DNA from: JASLDZ01 sp965199975
GTDB taxonomy: Bacteria; Pseudomonadota; Alphaproteobacteria; Caulobacterales; Caulobacteraceae
Direction: 5' to 3'
Length of the DNA: 64,000 nt
Assembly: GCA_965199975.1 (NCBI GenBank)
Contig: OZ241340.1
Span: 248,001-312,000, forward strand
The translations under genes were made by a program, and so were the position numbers. Under the pieces are notes generated by a model. The model was given only the letters and a program-made list of their open reading frames with translations. It was not told the DNA's origin and did not search any database. Below, piece after piece: positions 33,034-41,183 of this stretch; the stretch's first letter is position 1; every line of letters starts with the position of its first letter.

Positions 33034-33667
33034 CTGGTTGTGAATATGTACGCTAGCGCCGCCGGCAAGCCCGTCCACCATCATGGCGAGGAGTCATCGC
33101 CGATGTTGGCACCAGTCCACCGATCAAAGGCGCCCCGCCCTGGGAAGGCTCTACAGTCCACTTTTCGCCGGAGCGCGAAGAGTAGGGTTAAGGAAGACTT
33201 AACGTGACTCACCGCGGGCGAGTCGAAATAGCCTGTCAAGGCGAAAAAGTTGAGGAAATTGGTAAACGGCGCCTAGACGGAGCGATCCTGCTTGCTCTAG
33301 GGGTGAGGTGAGGGACGGCCTCGGCCATCCCTCCTCCTGGTCTTGGGGACCCGCCAGTCGCCAAGGCTTGCAGCTGTCATGTAGGCCAGCACCCGGGCAG
33401 GTCACACTTCAGTGCGGCCTGCCCACCTCCGCTAGGCCGGAAGTTACTTCCGATCGCCAGCGGAGCTTCCCTGCCATGGGCCGAGTCGCGTGGTCAAGAA
33501 AAACACCCGTTTTTCTTGCGCTAGCTGCATACCGGCTGAGAGAGCGAACTTCACGCGCTGGCGTCACGACCTAGCCTCACATGGTCCCGCCCTGGTCCCG
33601 CGATTGACGCAGCGAGGCGCAAGCCCCGGCGGGGTCACGTCCAAGTCACTGATCTGATTGAGAAAAT
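33034..33667. other. Non-coding right end of the island
   Basis: 634 bases without a credible gene. It holds an imperfect GC-rich hairpin at about 33306-33330 (GAGGGACGGCC and GGCCATCCCTC) and the repeat block at 33582-33603 that also occurs near attL. Everything else is unassigned; the base composition is mixed. Confidence 0.6.
33582..33603 (+). repeat. Candidate integrase arm-type site, right end
   Basis: This block holds TGGTCCCG twice, 11 bases apart, and differs from 18728-18749 by one base. It lies 64 bases inside attR, in the same orientation as the left copy. Confidence 0.5.
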
Positions 33668-33712
33668 TGGAGCGGGCGAGGCGATTCGAACGCCCGACCC
33701 CAACCTTGGCAA
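33668..33712. repeat. attR: 45-bp repeat inside tRNA-Gly
   Basis: Identical to 18552-18596. It spans from the anticodon loop to the CCA end of the tRNA gene, a common crossover zone for tyrosine integrases. Confidence 0.92.
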
Positions 33713-33742
33713 GGTTGTGCTCTACCCCTGAGCTACGCCCGC
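33668..33742 (-). tRNA. tRNA-Gly (anticodon GCC)
   Basis: A 75-base tRNA on the minus strand. The acceptor stem GCGGGCG pairs with CGCCCGC and is followed by the discriminator T and an encoded CCA. The D-loop region (TAGCTCAGGGGTAGAGC), anticodon stem-loop with GCC at 33708-33710, and T-arm (GGGCGTTCGAATCGCC) are all present. Its 3' 45 bases are the island's right attachment repeat. The gene is left intact by the insertion. Confidence 0.97.
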
Positions 33743-33799
33743 TCGCGTCGCGGCGAGGCGGCCGGAGCCGTCCCGCGGGAAGGCGCGCCTTGAACCACA

Positions 33800-33828
33800 C
33801 GGCCCCGGGCTTGGCAAGCGCGGGGCCG
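33800..33828. terminator. Long GC-rich hairpin after the quinone oxidoreductase gene
   Basis: Outer arms CGGCCCCG and CGGGGCCG and inner arms GCTTG and CAAGC form nearly one continuous stem. It follows the stop of the leftward gene at 33837, so it is probably that gene's terminator. Confidence 0.6.
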
Positions 33829-33836
33829 CCCGCGCC

Positions 33837-34835
33837 TCAGTCGAGCGTCACCACCACCTTGCCCACCGCCTTGCGGTCGCCGAGCGCGGCGATCGCCTCG
33901 CTCGCGCGCGCCAGGGGGAAGCGTAGCGAGACGTAGGGCTTGATGCGCCCCTGCGCGTACATGTCCATCAGCTCGGCGGTGTTCTGCGCGTGCGCCTGCG
34001 GCTCGCGCGCCACCCAGCCGCCCCAGAACACGCCGACGATGCTGCAGTTCTTCAGGAGCGGCAGGTTGAACGGAACCGCCGGTATGCCGGCCGGGAAGCC
34101 GACAACCAGGAAGCGCCCCTCCCAGGCGATCGCGCGCAACGCCGCCTCGGCGTAGTCGCCGCCCACCGCGTCGTAGACCACGTCGGCGCCGGCCTCCCCG
34201 CAGGCCGCCTTGAACTGGGCGGCCAGCGCCTTGCGGCCCTCCTTGTCGAAGGGGCCGCGGGGGTAGATCACCGCCGCGTCGGCCCCGTGCTCGCGCACGG
34301 CCTGCGCCTTGTCCTCGGAGGAGACGGCGGCGATCACGCGCGCGCCGACCGCCTTGCCGAGCTCCACCGCGGCCAGCCCCACGCCGCCCGCCGCGCCCAG
34401 CACCAGCAGGGTCTCGCCCGCCTTGAGTGCGGCGCGCTGCTTCAACGCGTGCCAGCTCGTGCCGTAGGTGAACAGGAAAGCGGCCGCCTCGTCGAACGGC
34501 ATGCCTTGCGGCATGGCCGTGCAGCGCGAGGCGGGCACGGCGATGCGCTGCGCCATGCAGCCCCAGCCGGGCGAGGCGATGACCTTCTGGCCGGGCGCGA
34601 AGCCCTCGACGCCTTCGCCCACCGCCTCGATCACGCCGGCGCATTCGCCGCCGGGCGAGAAGGGGCGCGGCGGCTTGAACTGGTACTTGTCCTCGATGAT
34701 CAGCGTGTCGGGGAAGTTCACCCCCACCGCCTCGACCGCAATGACCACTTGGCCGGGACCGGCCCCTGGATCGGGCGCGTCCTCCACCACCAGCGTCTCG
34801 GGCCCGCCGGGGGCCTTGGACAGCACCGCCTTCAT
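33837..34835 (-). CDS. NADPH:quinone oxidoreductase family protein
   Basis: A 332-aa medium-chain dehydrogenase/reductase of the zinc-independent quinone oxidoreductase branch. It has the N-terminal catalytic-like domain with VEAVGVNFPDTLIIEDKYQ and FSPGGECAGVIEAVG, and a Rossmann domain with the dinucleotide motif VLGAAGGVGLAAVELGKAV near residues 145-163. The zinc-ligand residues of alcohol dehydrogenases are lacking. It likely reduces quinones or enones with NADPH. The ATG at 34835 starts MKAVLSKAPGGPETLVVED, the usual N-terminus. Substrate unknown. Confidence 0.93.
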   Translation of the reverse strand: MKAVLSKAPGGPETLVVEDAPDPGAGPGQVVIAVEAVGVNFPDTLIIEDKYQFKPPRPFSPGGECAGVIEAVGEGVEGFAPGQKVIASPGWGCMAQRIAVPASRCTAMPQGMPFDEAAAFLFTYGTSWHALKQRAALKAGETLLVLGAAGGVGLAAVELGKAVGARVIAAVSSEDKAQAVREHGADAAVIYPRGPFDKEGRKALAAQFKAACGEAGADVVYDAVGGDYAEAALRAIAWEGRFLVVGFPAGIPAVPFNLPLLKNCSIVGVFWGGWVAREPQAHAQNTAELMDMYAQGRIKPYVSLRFPLARASEAIAALGDRKAVGKVVVTLD

Positions 34836-34931
34836 GCTCGCTCCTCCGCCCCGGGCGCTGTGGCCTCGATCGGCGGCGGACGCTATCGGAGCGGCGCGCC
34901 GGCGGGAAGCGCACAGGTGAACGAGGTTCAG

Positions 34932-35819
34932 ATGAACGACGCGGCCCCGGGCTCCATCGCGCTCGCCCTGCACGGCGGCGCCGGCGCCAGGCCCGGCCGC
35001 GACTACGCCCGCGAGATCGCCCACATGGCCGGCCTGGTCGAGGCGGCGCGTGACGCGCTGGCGGGCGGGGCCGAGGCGCTGGACGTGGTGACGCACACGG
35101 TGGGGGCGCTGGAGGCCAGCGGCCTCTACGTCGCCGGCCGCGGCGCCTCGCCCAATGCGGACGGCGTCTACGAACTCGACGCCAGCCTGATGGACGGGGC
35201 GACGCAGCGCGCCGGCGCGGTGGCGGCGCTGGTGGGCTTCGCGAGCCCGGTGGCGGTGGCGCGCGCGGTGATGGAGCGCACGCCCTACGTCATGCTCGCA
35301 GGCGACGGCGCATCGCGGTTCGCCGGCGCGCAAGACTTCGCCCCCGTCGCCGACGCCGACGCCTGGTTCACCCGCGCGGGCGCCGACGAGAGCAACCATG
35401 CGCCGGGCGCCCTGGCCCACGGCACGGTGGGCTGCGTGGCGCGCGACCGCGAGGGCCGCCTCGCCGCGGCCACCTCCACCGGCGGAGTGTTCGACAAGCT
35501 GCCCGGCCGGGTGGGCGACACGCCCATCCCCGGCGCCGGCGTGTGGGCGGACGGGCGCGCCGCGGTCTCCTGCACCGGCCAGGGCGAGTACTTCCTGCGC
35601 ACCGCCGCCGCCGCCGCCGTGTCGCAGCGGATGCGCTGGGCGGGCGCCTCGCTGGAGGCGGCCGCGCAGGCCGCCGTGGACGAGATCGCGGCGATGGGCG
35701 GCGAGGGCGGCATGATCTGCGTCGACGCGGCGGGGCGCATCGCCATGCCCTTCGCCTCGGCGGGCATGAAGCGCGCCGCCCTCCTGCCCGACGGGCGCAT
35801 CGTCTCCGCCGCCTTCTGA
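34932..35819 (+). CDS. Isoaspartyl peptidase/L-asparaginase (plant-type)
   Basis: A 295-aa Ntn-hydrolase precursor that cleaves itself before a Thr. The conserved nucleophile lies in APGALAHGTVGCVARD (Thr near residue 169), with ALHGGAGARPG at the N-terminus and SCTGQGEYFLR downstream, as in the family. It removes beta-aspartyl dipeptides or hydrolyses asparagine. The ATG at 34932 gives the usual short N-terminus; an in-frame GTG five codons upstream is possible. Divergent from the quinone oxidoreductase and close to hslO downstream. Confidence 0.93.
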   Translation: MNDAAPGSIALALHGGAGARPGRDYAREIAHMAGLVEAARDALAGGAEALDVVTHTVGALEASGLYVAGRGASPNADGVYELDASLMDGATQRAGAVAALVGFASPVAVARAVMERTPYVMLAGDGASRFAGAQDFAPVADADAWFTRAGADESNHAPGALAHGTVGCVARDREGRLAAATSTGGVFDKLPGRVGDTPIPGAGVWADGRAAVSCTGQGEYFLRTAAAAAVSQRMRWAGASLEAAAQAAVDEIAAMGGEGGMICVDAAGRIAMPFASAGMKRAALLPDGRIVSAAF

Positions 35820-35857
35820 CGCTCGCACCCAGCGCCTGCGCTTCCTATCTGGCGCCG

Positions 35858-36772
35858 ATGTCCGAGACCCTCCCGCCTTCCCGCCCCCTGCTCGACGATT
35901 TCGTGGCCCCCTTCCAGATCGAGGGCGAGGCCGTGCGCGGCCGCATCGCCCGCCTGGGGCCCGTGGTCGACGAGATCCTCTCGCGCCATGCCTATCCCGA
36001 GCCGGTCGCCAACCTTTTGGGTGAGGCCTGCGTGCTGGCCGCGCTCGTGGGCGCCAGCCTCAAGTTCCAGGGCCGGCTGATCGTGCAGGCGCAGGGAGAC
36101 GGCCCCGTGCGCTACGTGGTGTGCGACTACGACACCTCCGGCGCGCTGCGAGGCTACTGCCGCTTCGACGCCGAGGCGGTGGCGCAAGCCTCCACCGGCT
36201 TCGCCCGGCCCGGCGCCCGCACGCTGCTGGGCGAGGGCCTGTTCGTCATGACTATTGATCCGGCCGAGATGAAGGACCGCTACCAGGGCGTGACCCAGAT
36301 CGAGGGCGAGACGCTGGCGCTGTGCGCCGAGCAGTACTTCGCCCAGTCCGAGCAGGTGCCCACCCGCGTGCGCCTGGCGACAGCCCACGAGGGTGGCGCC
36401 TGGCGCGCCGGGGGCGCCATGATCCAGAACGTGGCGGAGGACGACGCCCGAGGCTCCACCGCCGAGCCGTGGGATCGTGCCCAGGCCCTGTTCGAGACTC
36501 TCGGCGAGGACGAGCTGGTCGACGCGGCGCTCCCGGCCGAGACCCTGCTCTACCGCCTGTTCCACGAGGACGGCGTGCGCCTCTTCCCGGCCAAGCCGCT
36601 TACGGCGCAGTGCCGGTGCTCGGCCGAGCGCGTCACCGGCCTGCTGGGCTCTTTCCCCGAGGCCGAGCGCGCCGAGATGGTCGAGCCCGACGGCGCCATC
36701 CACGTGAAGTGCGAGTACTGCGCCCGCGACTATGCGGTGGCGCCGGAAGCGCTGGCCGAGGTCGGCGCGTAG
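35858..36772 (+). CDS. hslO: Hsp33 family redox chaperone
   Basis: A 304-aa redox-switched holdase chaperone that is activated by oxidants in the cytosol. The C-terminal zinc motif C-x-C...C-x2-C is present (QCRCSAERV and KCEYCARDY). Family blocks include VANLLGEACVLAALVGASLK, FQGRLIVQAQGDGPVRYVVC and ARTLLGEGLFVMTID. The ATG at 35858 is the first good start before the conserved N-terminus. It follows the isoaspartyl peptidase by 38 bases and may share its transcript. Confidence 0.95.
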   Translation: MSETLPPSRPLLDDFVAPFQIEGEAVRGRIARLGPVVDEILSRHAYPEPVANLLGEACVLAALVGASLKFQGRLIVQAQGDGPVRYVVCDYDTSGALRGYCRFDAEAVAQASTGFARPGARTLLGEGLFVMTIDPAEMKDRYQGVTQIEGETLALCAEQYFAQSEQVPTRVRLATAHEGGAWRAGGAMIQNVAEDDARGSTAEPWDRAQALFETLGEDELVDAALPAETLLYRLFHEDGVRLFPAKPLTAQCRCSAERVTGLLGSFPEAERAEMVEPDGAIHVKCEYCARDYAVAPEALAEVGA

Positions 36773-36861
36773 GCCTGTCTGGTCCGACGCCGCCCTTTCG
36801 GCGCCACGGGAGCGGACCCGCCAGCGGGAGGTGGTCGGGCGCTTCCTTCCTACACCGCCTC

Positions 36862-36949
36862 CCTCGGCCTTGTGCCGAGGGCCCATGGTCATGCGCGCGC
36901 GGAGGCCCTGGCGTTCGCGTGACGTCGGGTCCTCGGCACAAGGCCGAGG
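36862..36949. repeat. Dispersed intergenic inverted repeat, copy 1
   Basis: A 19-bp arm (CCTCGGCCTTGTGCCGAGG, 36862-36880) and its exact inverse complement (36931-36949) enclose 50 bases. A diverged second copy lies at about 61975-62063. Between convergent hslO and mnmC it may also stop transcription. Confidence 0.75.
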
Positions 36950-36996
36950 AAGGCGGACTGGGGGCGGCGGGCGCCTCTCCTTGATCCGTTCGCGCG

Positions 36997-38766
36997 CTAT
37001 CGGCTCGCCATGCGCGCGGGCGACACCAGGGCGGCGAGGTCGACGGCCAGTGGCGAGGGGGCGCCGACGATCCCGGCCGCCACATGCTCGGCCAGCAAGG
37101 GCGCCAGCGTGAAGCCGCGGCCGCCGAGGGCGCCGAGCGTCCACACGCCCTTCAGCCCCGGGATCGGCCCCGCCAGCGGCAGGTGGTCGGGCGCCGCGAG
37201 GCGTACGGCGGCGCGCCCGGTGAGCGGCGCGTCCTGCAGCCGGGCGGCAAAGGCGGGGCGCGCCTGCGCCAGGGTGCGCAGGTTGGCGGCGTCGTCGACC
37301 AGCCGCGCCCGAGCGTCGGTGTCGCCGCGGGCGTGGGTGGCGCCGAACAGCACTCCATCGCGGGTCGGAATGGCGTAGCCGCCCCAGGCCGCGGCGCCTC
37401 CGGTGAAGGCGACCGGCGCGGTGGTGGCCTGCCCGCGGGTCGGCCGCAGGTCCATGCCGGGCAGGAGGGGCGCCAGGCCCGCGCCGCACGCCAGCACCAC
37501 CGCGTCGCCGCGGGCGAGCACCGCACCCGTGGCGTCGTGCACCACCACCTCGTGAGCCTCGCGGGCTACCGCCGCCACCGCGCCGGGCGCCACAGGCCCG
37601 AGCCAGCGCGCGAGCACCGCCGCCGGCTCCACGACGAGCGCGTCGGCGAGGTGGAGGGTGGCGGGGGCGGCAGCCTCGTCGAGCTCGGCGGCGCTCGCCT
37701 CGGGCGCGGACATGCGCAGGCTCGCGGGCGCAAAGCCGTCCCACGCCGCGATGCGGGCGAAGCGCTCGGCGTCCTGTGGTCTGCGGGCGAGCTGCAGGGC
37801 GCCGCGGGCGATGACCGCCTCCGGTGTCTCGACGGCGTAGAGCGTCACGGCCCGTGCGAAGGCCTCGGCGTGCAGCCGCGCGGCCGCCCCCAGACCGGCG
37901 TCCAGGCGTGGCGTCACCAGGGCGGCGGCGTTGACCGAGGCGGCGACGTGGCCGGGCGCGTCGATCCGCAGCGGCGCGACGCCCTCGGCCCGCAGCGCCC
38001 GCATCAGCGCCGCCGCCGCTATGCCGCCGCCGATCACGACGACGCGCGGCGCGGGCGGATCGGCGGGGACGAGCCCCGAGGCGAGGCCGGGGGCCTGCGC
38101 CTCCAGCCGCTCGCGCTTGCGGCCGAAGCCGGGGCGCTTGGCGACGTCGAGGCCCGCGTCGGCCAGGGCGCGGCGCACGGCGCCCGCCACGGTGAAGCTG
38201 GCGATGCGCCCGCCCGGCGCGGTGCGCGCCGCCACCGCGGCCAGGAGGTCGGGGCGCCACATGGCGGGGTTGGCGGCGGGGGCGAAGCCGTCGAGGAACC
38301 AGGCGTCGGCGCGCCCGTCCCAGCCCTCCACCGCGGGGAGCGCGTCGTCCACCACGAGGTCGAGCACGGCTCCCAGCTCGGGCCAGGCGATCCGCCGCCG
38401 CCCGCGCCGCCCGTCGGGCCAGTGGGCCAGGAGCGGCCGCGCCAGGGCGGCGAGCTCGGGCCACAGCCGCAGCGCGCGCGCGGCGTCCTCGCGCGACATC
38501 GCGAAGGCCTCGATCGACATCATTGCGAGCCGCGCCTGCGGGCAGGGTCGCGTGGCGGCCCAAAGCTGCAGCGTGGCCAGGAGGTTCAGCCCGGTCCCGA
38601 ACCCCAGCTCGGCCACGGTGAAGCGGCTGCGACCCGCCCACGCGTGCGGCAGGCCGGCGCCGGCCAGAAACACCGCCCGGCTCTCGGCCAGCCCGTCGGC
38701 CTGAAAGTACATGTCGCCGAAGCGCGGCGAGCGCGGGCCCCCGTCGGCCCAGTCGACCGGCTCCAT
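36997..38766 (-). CDS. mnmC: Bifunctional tRNA mnm5s2U34 biosynthesis protein MnmC
   Basis: A 589-aa two-domain enzyme for the wobble uridine of certain tRNAs. Residues about 1-235 are the methyltransferase (MnmD) domain: DMYFQADGLAESRAVFLAG, FTVAELGFGTGLNLLATL (SAM motif), and WFLDGFAPAANPAMW. Residues about 245-580 are the FAD-dependent demodification domain with the dinucleotide motif VVVIGGGIAAAALMRALRA and the end LGALGGRGFTLAPLLAEHVA. The order and length match the fused form. The ATG at 38766 gives EPVDWADGGPRSPRFGDMYF, the standard start. Confidence 0.95.
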   Translation of the reverse strand: MEPVDWADGGPRSPRFGDMYFQADGLAESRAVFLAGAGLPHAWAGRSRFTVAELGFGTGLNLLATLQLWAATRPCPQARLAMMSIEAFAMSREDAARALRLWPELAALARPLLAHWPDGRRGRRRIAWPELGAVLDLVVDDALPAVEGWDGRADAWFLDGFAPAANPAMWRPDLLAAVAARTAPGGRIASFTVAGAVRRALADAGLDVAKRPGFGRKRERLEAQAPGLASGLVPADPPAPRVVVIGGGIAAAALMRALRAEGVAPLRIDAPGHVAASVNAAALVTPRLDAGLGAAARLHAEAFARAVTLYAVETPEAVIARGALQLARRPQDAERFARIAAWDGFAPASLRMSAPEASAAELDEAAAPATLHLADALVVEPAAVLARWLGPVAPGAVAAVAREAHEVVVHDATGAVLARGDAVVLACGAGLAPLLPGMDLRPTRGQATTAPVAFTGGAAAWGGYAIPTRDGVLFGATHARGDTDARARLVDDAANLRTLAQARPAFAARLQDAPLTGRAAVRLAAPDHLPLAGPIPGLKGVWTLGALGGRGFTLAPLLAEHVAAGIVGAPSPLAVDLAALVSPARMASR

Positions 38767-38782
38767 GAGGCTAGAACGCGAG

Positions 38783-38810
38783 AAGGGCCGCCCCAGCTGG
38801 GGCGGCCCTT
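38783..38810. terminator. Perfect hairpin terminator between lipoprotein gene and mnmC
   Basis: A perfect palindrome of 12-bp arms (AAGGGCCGCCCC and inverse) with a 4-base loop lies downstream of the leftward lipoprotein gene and upstream of mnmC. It is probably a factor-independent stop for the lipoprotein transcript. Confidence 0.75.
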
Positions 38811-38865
38811 CCGCTGCGGCTACGCCCGGGGGCGCGCCGCGTCGTCACGAGGACGACCGTCGGGA

Positions 38866-39123
38866 TTATTGGCCCGAGGTGTTCGTCGTGGTCGTGGTCG
38901 TGGTCATGTTGCCGTCGGTCATGCCGCCGGTCGCGTTCATGTCCGTGGTGTTCGACGACATGGCGCCGGTCGAATTCATGTCGGTGTTTGTCGTGGTCGT
39001 GGTCGTGGCGTCGGTGGTGTTGGTCGTGGTGGTCTCGTTGTTGGCCGGCTTGGTGCAAGCGGCGGCCGAAAGCGCGGCGACAGCGGCGCCGGCGATCATG
39101 ATCTTGCGGATAGTGGAGGTCAT
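38866..39123 (-). CDS. Small Thr/Asn-rich lipoprotein
   Basis: An 85-aa protein. The ATG at 39123 gives a lipoprotein signal peptide (MTSTIRKIMIAGAAVAALSA, lipobox ending AAC). The mature chain is almost wholly Thr, Asn, Met, Gly and Ser (NNETTTTNTTDATTTTTTNT and similar), low complexity and disordered-looking. It might be a cell-surface filler or a target of modification; no function is known. It resembles the other repeat-bearing lipoprotein at 13278 in having NGT/MTNGT-like segments. A strong terminator follows. Confidence 0.7.
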   Translation of the reverse strand: MTSTIRKIMIAGAAVAALSAAACTKPANNETTTTNTTDATTTTTTNTDMNSTGAMSSNTTDMNATGGMTDGNMTTTTTTTNTSGQ

Positions 39124-39294
39124 GTCCCTAGTCCCTTCGGGATGGAGGTTGAGCGAGCGCGGGAACAGCCCGCGCCCCTGAAGGTCGGTCACGCATTCGT
39201 GACTCGACAAACCGGGCCGCGCAGATGCAGCGCCGCCGGGCAATATGCCCGATGGGGGCCGGGTGGCAAGTCCGGAATGCGATTCGCAGCCCGT

Positions 39295-40167
39295 TCAGGC
39301 GGCTTCGAGGGTCACCGATCCAAGCGCCGTCTCGAGTTCGGCGAAGGAGGGCTGGGAGGGTGAGGGCACCGAACCGCGCCCGATCTCCACCGAGATCTGG
39401 GCGGCGTTGCCGTGCAGGTGGGCCACCAGCACCGAGCGGATGATGCGGTAGAAGGCTGACTCCTCCTCCACCACCGCGTTCATGCGCGTGGCCATGGGGG
39501 CGACGAGGCCGTAGGCCAGGAACACCCCCAGGAAGGTGCCGACCAGGGCGCCGCCGATCATCGCGCCCAGCACCTCGGGCGGCTGGGTGATCGAGCCCAT
39601 GGTCTTTATGACCCCCAGCACGGCCGCGACGATGCCCAGCGCCGGCAGGGCGTCGGCGAGGGTCTGCAGGGCGTGAGCGGGAGCCAGGCCCTCGTGGTGG
39701 TGCTTCTCGAGCTGACGCTCCATGTGGTCCTCCACTTGGTGCGGATCCTCAAGGTTCATGGTCATCATCCGCACGGTGTCGCAGATGAAGTCGACGGCGA
39801 AGTGGTCCTTGCAAATTTTCGGATATTTGCTGAAAATCGTGGAGTCTTGCGGATTCTCGATATGGTTCTCGAGCGCGATGACACCCTTGGTTTTCATGGT
39901 CTTGGTCAACAGGAACAGCAGCGCCAGGAGATCGGCGTAGTCGGTGGCCTTCCACTTGGGCCCCTTGAACACTTTGCCCATGCCACCGCCCGTGCCCTTG
40001 ATCACGCTCATGCTGTTGGAGATCAGGAACGAGGCGACGCCGGCGCCCAAGATGGCCATCAGCTCGTGCGGGGCAGCCTCGATGATCACGCCCATGTTGC
40101 CGCCCGACATCACGTACGAGCCGAACACGAGCGCGAAGAGCAACACGACGCCGATGATCTGGAACAT
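39295..40167 (-). CDS. motA: Flagellar motor stator protein MotA
   Basis: A 290-aa inner-membrane stator subunit that, with MotB, lets protons drive flagellar rotation. It has four membrane segments, a cytosolic loop between TM2 and TM3, and the classic block LADALPALGIVAAVLGVIKT (with the conserved Pro) followed by PEVLGAMIGGALVGTFLGVF. The ATG at 40167 starts MFQIIGVVLLFALVFGSYVM, the normal TM1. MotB is not adjacent in this window, as in Caulobacter where the genes are apart. Confidence 0.96.
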   Translation of the reverse strand: MFQIIGVVLLFALVFGSYVMSGGNMGVIIEAAPHELMAILGAGVASFLISNSMSVIKGTGGGMGKVFKGPKWKATDYADLLALLFLLTKTMKTKGVIALENHIENPQDSTIFSKYPKICKDHFAVDFICDTVRMMTMNLEDPHQVEDHMERQLEKHHHEGLAPAHALQTLADALPALGIVAAVLGVIKTMGSITQPPEVLGAMIGGALVGTFLGVFLAYGLVAPMATRMNAVVEEESAFYRIIRSVLVAHLHGNAAQISVEIGRGSVPSPSQPSFAELETALGSVTLEAA

Positions 40168-40226
40168 GGGGAGACGGGCGTCCGGCGGGCGGGAGGGGGT
40201 CGTCCCGCGACCGTGCCCGTTAATGC

Positions 40227-41183
40227 TTAAGCGGGGGTGACCGCCCACCCCGCGAACAGCGCCCGCAACGCCGCGATGAAGGCCAGGGGCTGGTCGAGCA
40301 TGAGGTGGTGCGCCGCCTGCGGGACGACGACGAAGGGCGAGCCTCCCGGCGCCTCGGCGCGGGTGTAGGCCACGGTGTCGGCGTCCATCACCAGCGAGGC
40401 GTCGCCGTAGACGAAGGCCAGCGGTGCACGGGCCTGCGCCAGCTCCTCCTCCTGCATCAGCGGGCGCGAGCCGCGATCCAGCTTGGCCCAGATGAAGGGG
40501 TCGAACGCCCAGCGCCACCCGTCGGGATCGTGGCGCAGCCCGCCGCGGGCGATGTGGTCCACCGCATACGGGTTGGCGCAGGGCTGCGGCGGCACGAGGC
40601 GAAAGCGGGCGAGCGCCGCCGTCTCATCGCCATAGGCGCGATTGGGGTTGGTGCGCGACGGCGGACCCCGCCAGCGCTTCTCGGGTGAGCGCACGCCGGC
40701 GTCGGCCAGCACCACACGGCGGAAGCGCGCTCCATCGGGGCTGGCGGCCATGTGGCAGGCGACGCCCGCGCCGAAGGAATGGGCCACGAGATCGGGGGCG
40801 TGCGGCCCCTCGAACAGCCCGGTCGTTGCGGCGGCTGTGACCGCCTCGGCCGCGAAGACGTCATAGGCGTAACGCTCGCGCCAGTCGGAGGCGCCCATGC
40901 CCGACCAGGTGAGCGCAGTCACGCGCCGCCCCTCGCGCGCGAAAACGGGCGCGATGAAGTCCCACCACCCGCCGTGGGCGCCGGCGCCGTGCAGCAGGAG
41001 GAGCCCCTCGCCGCCGCGCGGACCCCAGGCGCGCACCTCGACCTCGCCACCGTGCACGAAGACGCGGGTGACCTCGGGCGTGTCGGCCAGCGCCATTGTG
41101 AACCACGCGGGCGCAGGCGGCCGTTCGCCCGCGAAGGGCGCGAGCAGCAGGGTCGTGGGGTCGGGGACGGGGGTGTCGGTCAG
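40227..41183 (-). CDS. Alpha/beta-fold hydrolase
   Basis: About 318 aa if translation starts at a CTG (41183) that overlaps the upstream stop; 289 aa from the ATG at 41096. The segment before the ATG (LAPFAGERPPAPAWFTMALA) looks like the true family N-terminus, so the longer form is favoured although CTG is rare. Core motifs: oxyanion loop LLLHGAGAHGGWWDFIAPVF, nucleophile elbow VAHSFGAGVACH, acid in FVYGDASLVMD and His in PQAAHHLMLDQP. Last gene of the acyl-CoA dehydrogenase operon; possibly a thioesterase or lactonase there. Confidence 0.88.
   Translation of the reverse strand: MTDTPVPDPTTLLLAPFAGERPPAPAWFTMALADTPEVTRVFVHGGEVEVRAWGPRGGEGLLLLHGAGAHGGWWDFIAPVFAREGRRVTALTWSGMGASDWRERYAYDVFAAEAVTAAATTGLFEGPHAPDLVAHSFGAGVACHMAASPDGARFRRVVLADAGVRSPEKRWRGPPSRTNPNRAYGDETAALARFRLVPPQPCANPYAVDHIARGGLRHDPDGWRWAFDPFIWAKLDRGSRPLMQEEELAQARAPLAFVYGDASLVMDADTVAYTRAEAPGGSPFVVVPQAAHHLMLDQPLAFIAALRALFAGWAVTPA

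Larger units (their letters stand above)
18552..33712. mobile_element. Integrative element in tRNA-Gly(GCC): phage satellite or eroded prophage
   Basis: About 15.2 kb flanked by a perfect 45-bp direct repeat (18552-18596 and 33668-33712) equal to the 3' part of tRNA-Gly from the anticodon loop to CCA. It encodes an integrase, an AlpA-like regulator, a replicative helicase, a DUF5681 small-terminase-like protein, a capsid cement protein and tail fragments. Large terminase, portal, major capsid, tape measure and lysis genes are all missing. The set (int, alpA, helicase, small terminase, cargo) and the size match phage-inducible islands. The broken tail gene and truncated second integrase instead suggest erosion of a prophage. 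The sequence boundaries are certain; the life style is inferred. Confidence 0.88.

Noticed and set aside
33034..33667. Hidden gene at the right end of the island
   Set aside because: The frames present are short, change character often and lack ribosome sites.
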